DNA of 64,000 nt from Rapana venosa (taxonomy: Eukaryota > Mollusca > Gastropoda > Neogastropoda > Muricidae), in contig CM054141.1 of NCBI GenBank assembly GCA_028751875.1, positions 49,346,516-49,410,515 of the forward strand, given 5' to 3'. The translations under genes were made by a program, and so were the position numbers. Each line of letters starts with the position of its first letter. The stretch's first letter is position 1. Shown here in pieces: positions 59,931-64,000 of the stretch. The notes under the pieces were generated by a model. That model saw only the letters and a list, made by a program, of their open reading frames with translations. It made no database searches and was not told where the DNA came from.

Positions 59931-60529
59931 AGATTGGAGGAGAAAGGATATGCCCAGTCAGTGTCTCCATCCCCTTCTGTCTTCAGTCCTTCTGTAGATC
60001 ATGATTATATCACTGAACTTTTTGATTGCCTCCTCAGTACTTTCTAAAAAGATAGGCTAAAACAATAGAATAATTAAAAATTTAAAAAATGAGAGAGAAA
60101 AAGTTGAAAATTAAATTAAAAATTAAATAGAAAATGACAATTTAAATGAAATAAAATTTGTAAGTAAAATAAGAGTAGAAATAAAATAAAACTGTATAAA
60201 ATGGCGGAAAAATTAATACATTTAACTTTAAAAGAATAAATGAATGAAATAAAAAAAAACCCCCCCCAAAAAAAGCAAACCAATATAAAACAGAAAAAGA
60301 AATCCGCCCAAACAAGAATGTAAACCTAAAACATTAGTGCAAGAGATGAAAGGAGAGCATCTTGGTGCCAGTGGTCTTGGTGTTTGAAAATAGCACCCTA
60401 CAAAGGCTGTGACAGTGGTAAGGGATGGTGGCTCTGTCACCCCTTCATATTTCAGGGCATTTCCTTAGTTCCTCTCCCCTATCCGTTATTCCACAGGAGG
60501 CCTAATCTAGTGGTTAAAATCATAATGTG

Positions 60530-60815
60530 CATCATACAGAAGTCTCCGAATTGTTTCATCAAGAATGTAGCCGTCATGTGGGGAATGTGTACAGGCTGAA
60601 ACTCTGTGCATGTATACACGAAACTCCATGTAGGACATACAGAGGACATACAGGAGCAGTGCCCTTGAAAGACTGGCAGCCGGACAACTTGAGAGGATCT
60701 GGCTTGACTACCCCCTACCCCCTGCAAGCTCAAGAAGCTTCATGGTTTCTTGCAGGACCTGCAACATGCTGCTGCCTCCATTGCAGAGACTGAGCTGTCC
60801 ATCTGAAAAGAAAGT
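60530..60815 (+). mobile_element. Second relic of the RNase H LINE
   Basis: Matches 59575-59830: GGACATACAGGAGCAGTGCC, GACTGGCAGCCGGACAAC, CTGCTGCCTCCATTGCAGAG. No reading frame survives. Confidence 0.65.
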
Positions 60816-60829
60816 GCAGTGTAAGTACA

Positions 60830-61510
60830 TTAAAAACTTACAGCTATAGTAAAAAATATCTTATAGAGGTCCATGTTTAAGTTTTTAACCATTGCATTTT
60901 TAGCTTGTTAGGCTTTTTGTTCCATTTTATTCTTTTTTTTCTTTGTTTTGGGGAGCAGTCTCATTTCCTGTTATGTTCCTTACCCAATCTTATCTCAAAG
61001 GTCAGAAGTCCACAGGTAACTTACCAATGTTAGGCCACTGTGAGACCACCAGTGTGGGGTGGGGTGTTGGGTGTATTGTGGCTGGGTATCTCTTGCAGTG
61101 TTCAGTGTTGCCTGTTCTGAGTTAACATACATATATATGCAGGAAACAACCCTCCTGGCAACAAAAACCTAGTCATGGAACTGGACAGAGATCCACCCGA
61201 GTAGCTTGTTTTAGGACAAGGGAGAGGTTATTGTCTTGAAATTACATTTATTTTTTAACACATGGTTTTTGGTAGCTGCAGATAGCGATTGCTGTATTTG
61301 GAATGAGGCTGTTGTGTTGAAAAAAGTGCTACCTTTTGTTTGCAGATTATCAAAATATATATTCATAGTTCGTTGTCATGTCTTGATGTTTAACACCATA
61401 AAGTAAAATTTTGTATTTTTATTTGACTAAACAGGTCAAATGGGAAAGGCTGCATGAAAAAACCCAATTGTGTAATCTGTAGTGAAGTCTGTTAATGTAG
61501 TGAATTATAA
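60830..61510. other. Unassigned sequence
   Basis: T-rich and GT-rich; no exon or element recognised. Confidence 0.4.
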
Positions 61511-61514
61511 CGTC

Positions 61515-61850
61515 CAGACCAAAAGCTTTGTCAGGTACTGGTGGTAAGCAAACTGCCAATGCTTATATCATTTTATTATGCTTTAAAGTGCTCCGTTGAA
61601 ATGATTGCCTTCATCTGTAACAAGATCTTTAATAACAGGCTGTAATCTGCATTTTTTAAAAATGCTCCAAAATTTGACTATGGCAGCCGACATAGTATAT
61701 CATGGGGAGGTATGTGAAAGTAACTAAACATGCAGACTTCTTATCCAGTATCTTGCGGTGACTCTTTGGCATGATAAGGGAGATTGCATATTGTGGGTGA
61801 CCCCTAGGCTCTTAGTGTTAAGCTGGGAAATGCCCAACAACCCCCCCCCC
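61515..61850 (+). repeat. Interspersed repeat family X, copy 3
   Basis: Begins CCAAAAGCTTTGTCAGGTAC and ends GCTGGGAAATGCCCAACAA, as in the copy at 26805; a C run follows in place of the AAC tail. Confidence 0.65.
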
Positions 61851-61949
61851 CCCTCACAGAAAAAACTATTTATGACAATACTATTATTGGTGTTTTCAGT
61901 CTTGACATTACTTTTTGCTTTCAGGTCTCTGGGACTGAAAACAAGTACA

Positions 61950-63545
61950 AGAACCAGATATGAGGGGGCAGTCATCATCTGATTGGGTTGGAACTGGGGG
62001 AAGGCTTATGCAGGAGACACAAATGGAGCGCAACACCTTCAGTTTATCAGTAGCTATAGGATCATCCTTACCCACACCTTGCACCACAAACTTGCAAGAA
62101 CAACCTGGAGTGATCCTAGTGGATTGGTTCCTAACAGAAGTGATTGTTTTGGCACCATGCCACTAGTCGAACATCAAGGCTCAGACAAGAATATTCCCTG
62201 GGTTTGACATAGGCATTGGTCATGTCTTGAAGAAAAACCTTCCATCAGCCAACCCTGGTATTATGTTCAATGTGGAGAAAGGACATTTACAGCACTGAAA
62301 GGTTGTGGTCAATAGCATCGACGTTGGTGCTTATAGCTTCAGTAAAGTCATGATAGCAAGAGTGGAATGACAAAAGTTGCCATGGATTACCAACATCTGT
62401 GGCCTCTGCCATAGGAAAAGGAAATTCCAACCAACTACATTTTGAAGTACAAGAGGTGACAGAGCTACCACAAAATAAAATCAGGCAAGAAATGAATGAA
62501 AGGAAAAAACCAGGATTTGGAAGTTAAGAGGAAGCAGAAAGCAGGCATACACCATCTTAAAGCTCACCAAGATAACGGACAATAATTACAAATCTGGTAC
62601 ACTGCTCCCTGACAGCACTGAATTTATCAGCAGATGGTCAGAACACTACCAAGAAATTTGCAACAACCAGATAACAGCCAGGTATTGCCATGCTGGAAGA
62701 ACGTCATTGAAAAAACCACACCCAATACTTCTGCTGGCAGATGTGAAAGAAGCAGTATACTGCTGAACGAGTAACGAGTTAGGACTCATGCAAGCTAGAA
62801 CAAGAAACTGGATTTTATGGTATGGAGATTGGTGCACAGACAAGCAAGGCCACAGTAAATAGCTCCAGTGAAATTGCAGTTATAGTCTTGAATGGCAAAC
62901 AATTGGAAGAAGACTCCTTCAATATCTTGGCTCTACACTGACCAAAAATGGCCTATCTGCAGTTGAAGCAAAGATTAGACTGACCCTTGCAACCTCGGCC
63001 ATGGCAAAGGTGACCAGGATTTGGAAGAGAAGAGAGAGAGAAGCTTTCCAACCAGACTTGGTCTCTACACAGCACTCGTCACTTTTATCCTTCTACATGG
63101 GTGTGAAAGCTAAAAGTTGACTGAAGACCTGGAAAAGAACATTCAAGCTTTTGCAATGAAAGTCTTCAGGTTTCTCCACAACTCCTGGCAGAGCCAACAA
63201 GTGAGTGTGCCTAAAAAATGTATCATGAAAGCCTGGGCTACAGGAACCCCTCCTAGCTGCTAAAACTAAGGGGAGAAAGCTGGCACAGTTTTGTCACATC
63301 ACAGCTCTTAGCAAGACTGACTTGGATGGGACACATGGGAAAAGATGTCGGGGAAAACGAGATTGGGCGGAGAACAAAGAATGGACCGACCTTGAGATGG
63401 CAACGCCGCTGTGAAAAAGCTGAAGACAGACCAGCCTGGAGAAAACTGTCAACCAACACACCCCCGCCAATCTCCAAGGTCAACTCCAGCACCACTGATC
63501 AAGACGGCATGAAAGTCAGGTATACATCAGTTGTCATCTTTGTCT
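61950..63545 (+). mobile_element. Decayed endonuclease-RT LINE
   Basis: Pieces in order: NGAQHLQFISSYRIILTHT and ARTTWSDPSG (C-terminal endonuclease, before a worn NQID site), then LQYLGSTLTKNGLS, VEAKIRLTLATSAMAKV (after the RT core), then ALSKTDLDGTHGKRCRGKRD and KEWTDLEMATP, the usual C-terminal end. The RT catalytic core is lost, and all parts are in broken frames. Confidence 0.75.
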
Positions 63546-63664
63546 GACCTTGTGTCTGGCCTCGTCTTTGTCTTTGTATGATCGATTTGTTTCGTCTGCC
63601 ATCTTCTTAGCCTACCTTTCCCTGGGTATATTGTATTATTTTGAATTGTATAGTACTTTATTTT

Positions 63665-63870
63665 CATTCCTGGGCTAGAGCTCTGAGACCAATGGTGAGA
63701 TTTTGCGTACGTGACCGTTTCTGCCCACCATGAAGGTAGCTACATTCCTATTTCGGGGATGTAATCTCATGGTCTGGTTTCTGTAATTCACCGAAAGCTA
63801 TCATAAATTATGGGTTCTTTAATGTACATATTTGATCTTCTGCATGTGTATACTCAAGACTCGAATACTT
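63665..63870 (-). mobile_element. 200-bp repeat family, full reverse copy
   Basis: Plus-strand words GGGCTAGAGCTCTGAGACC, CAATGGTGAGATTTTG, GCCCACCATGAAGGTAGC and TTTCGGGGATG are the reverse of 53890-54095. Confidence 0.7.
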
Positions 63871-64000
63871 TAATGTCTCAACTAGAGAAATTATGAGTGG
63901 CATTTTAAAATTGCAATTACACAGCATGCATTATTAACTCTTCTGACAAGATCTTTAAAAAAATGAAGTGATCTGTCAAGTTGCTGTGAGAGCGTGCAGT

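Overview
The window is eukaryotic, animal nuclear DNA. Genes are split into short exons with GT-AG introns, and the introns and intergenic DNA are full of simple repeats (GT/CA, GA/CT, TA, GACA, GAAT), SINEs with tRNA-like heads, and decayed non-LTR retrotransposons. The repeat mix and the genes suggest a lophotrochozoan, most likely a gastropod mollusc. This is inference from style, not from a marker gene.

Layout: (1) 36-6746, minus strand: the 5' part of a leucine-rich-repeat gene (six coding exons seen) that runs off the left edge. (2) 6747-9736: intergenic DNA with relic LINE and repeat sequence. (3) 9737-37449, plus strand: one large gene of about 16 coding exons for a protein of about 2,270 residues. 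Its order is N-terminal coiled coil, long disordered region, SAM domain, further coiled coils, a TKL-type protein kinase domain, and a proline-rich tail. Intron 1 holds a LINE with an intact reverse transcriptase ORF. Splice phases agree across all exons, but the penultimate exon carries two apparent single-base deletions. (4) 37450-44205: 3' UTR and intergenic DNA, with a piggyBac-type MITE. (5) 44206-48455, minus strand: a complete six-exon gene for a mitochondrial EngB-type GTPase (GTPBP8-like, 335 residues). (6) 48456-64000: repeat-dominated DNA. It holds a decayed antisense LINE, a truncated copy of the intron-1 LINE, a possible orphan first exon at 52638-52760, long G and C homopolymers, a near-perfect 55-bp inverted repeat, a degenerate tandem duplication, and relics of two further LINE groups (one with RNase H, one of the endonuclease-RT type).

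The LRR gene and the kinase gene are head to head; the kinase and GTPBP8 genes are tail to tail. Nothing suggests an operon or functional cluster. The most interesting items are the kinase gene (SAM plus non-RD TKL kinase plus polyproline tail, an order I do not recognise from vertebrates) and the network of SINEs that share a body but carry different 3' tails, one of which matches the resident LINE. All exon calls come from ORFs, splice-site consensus and phase continuity; there is no transcript evidence.
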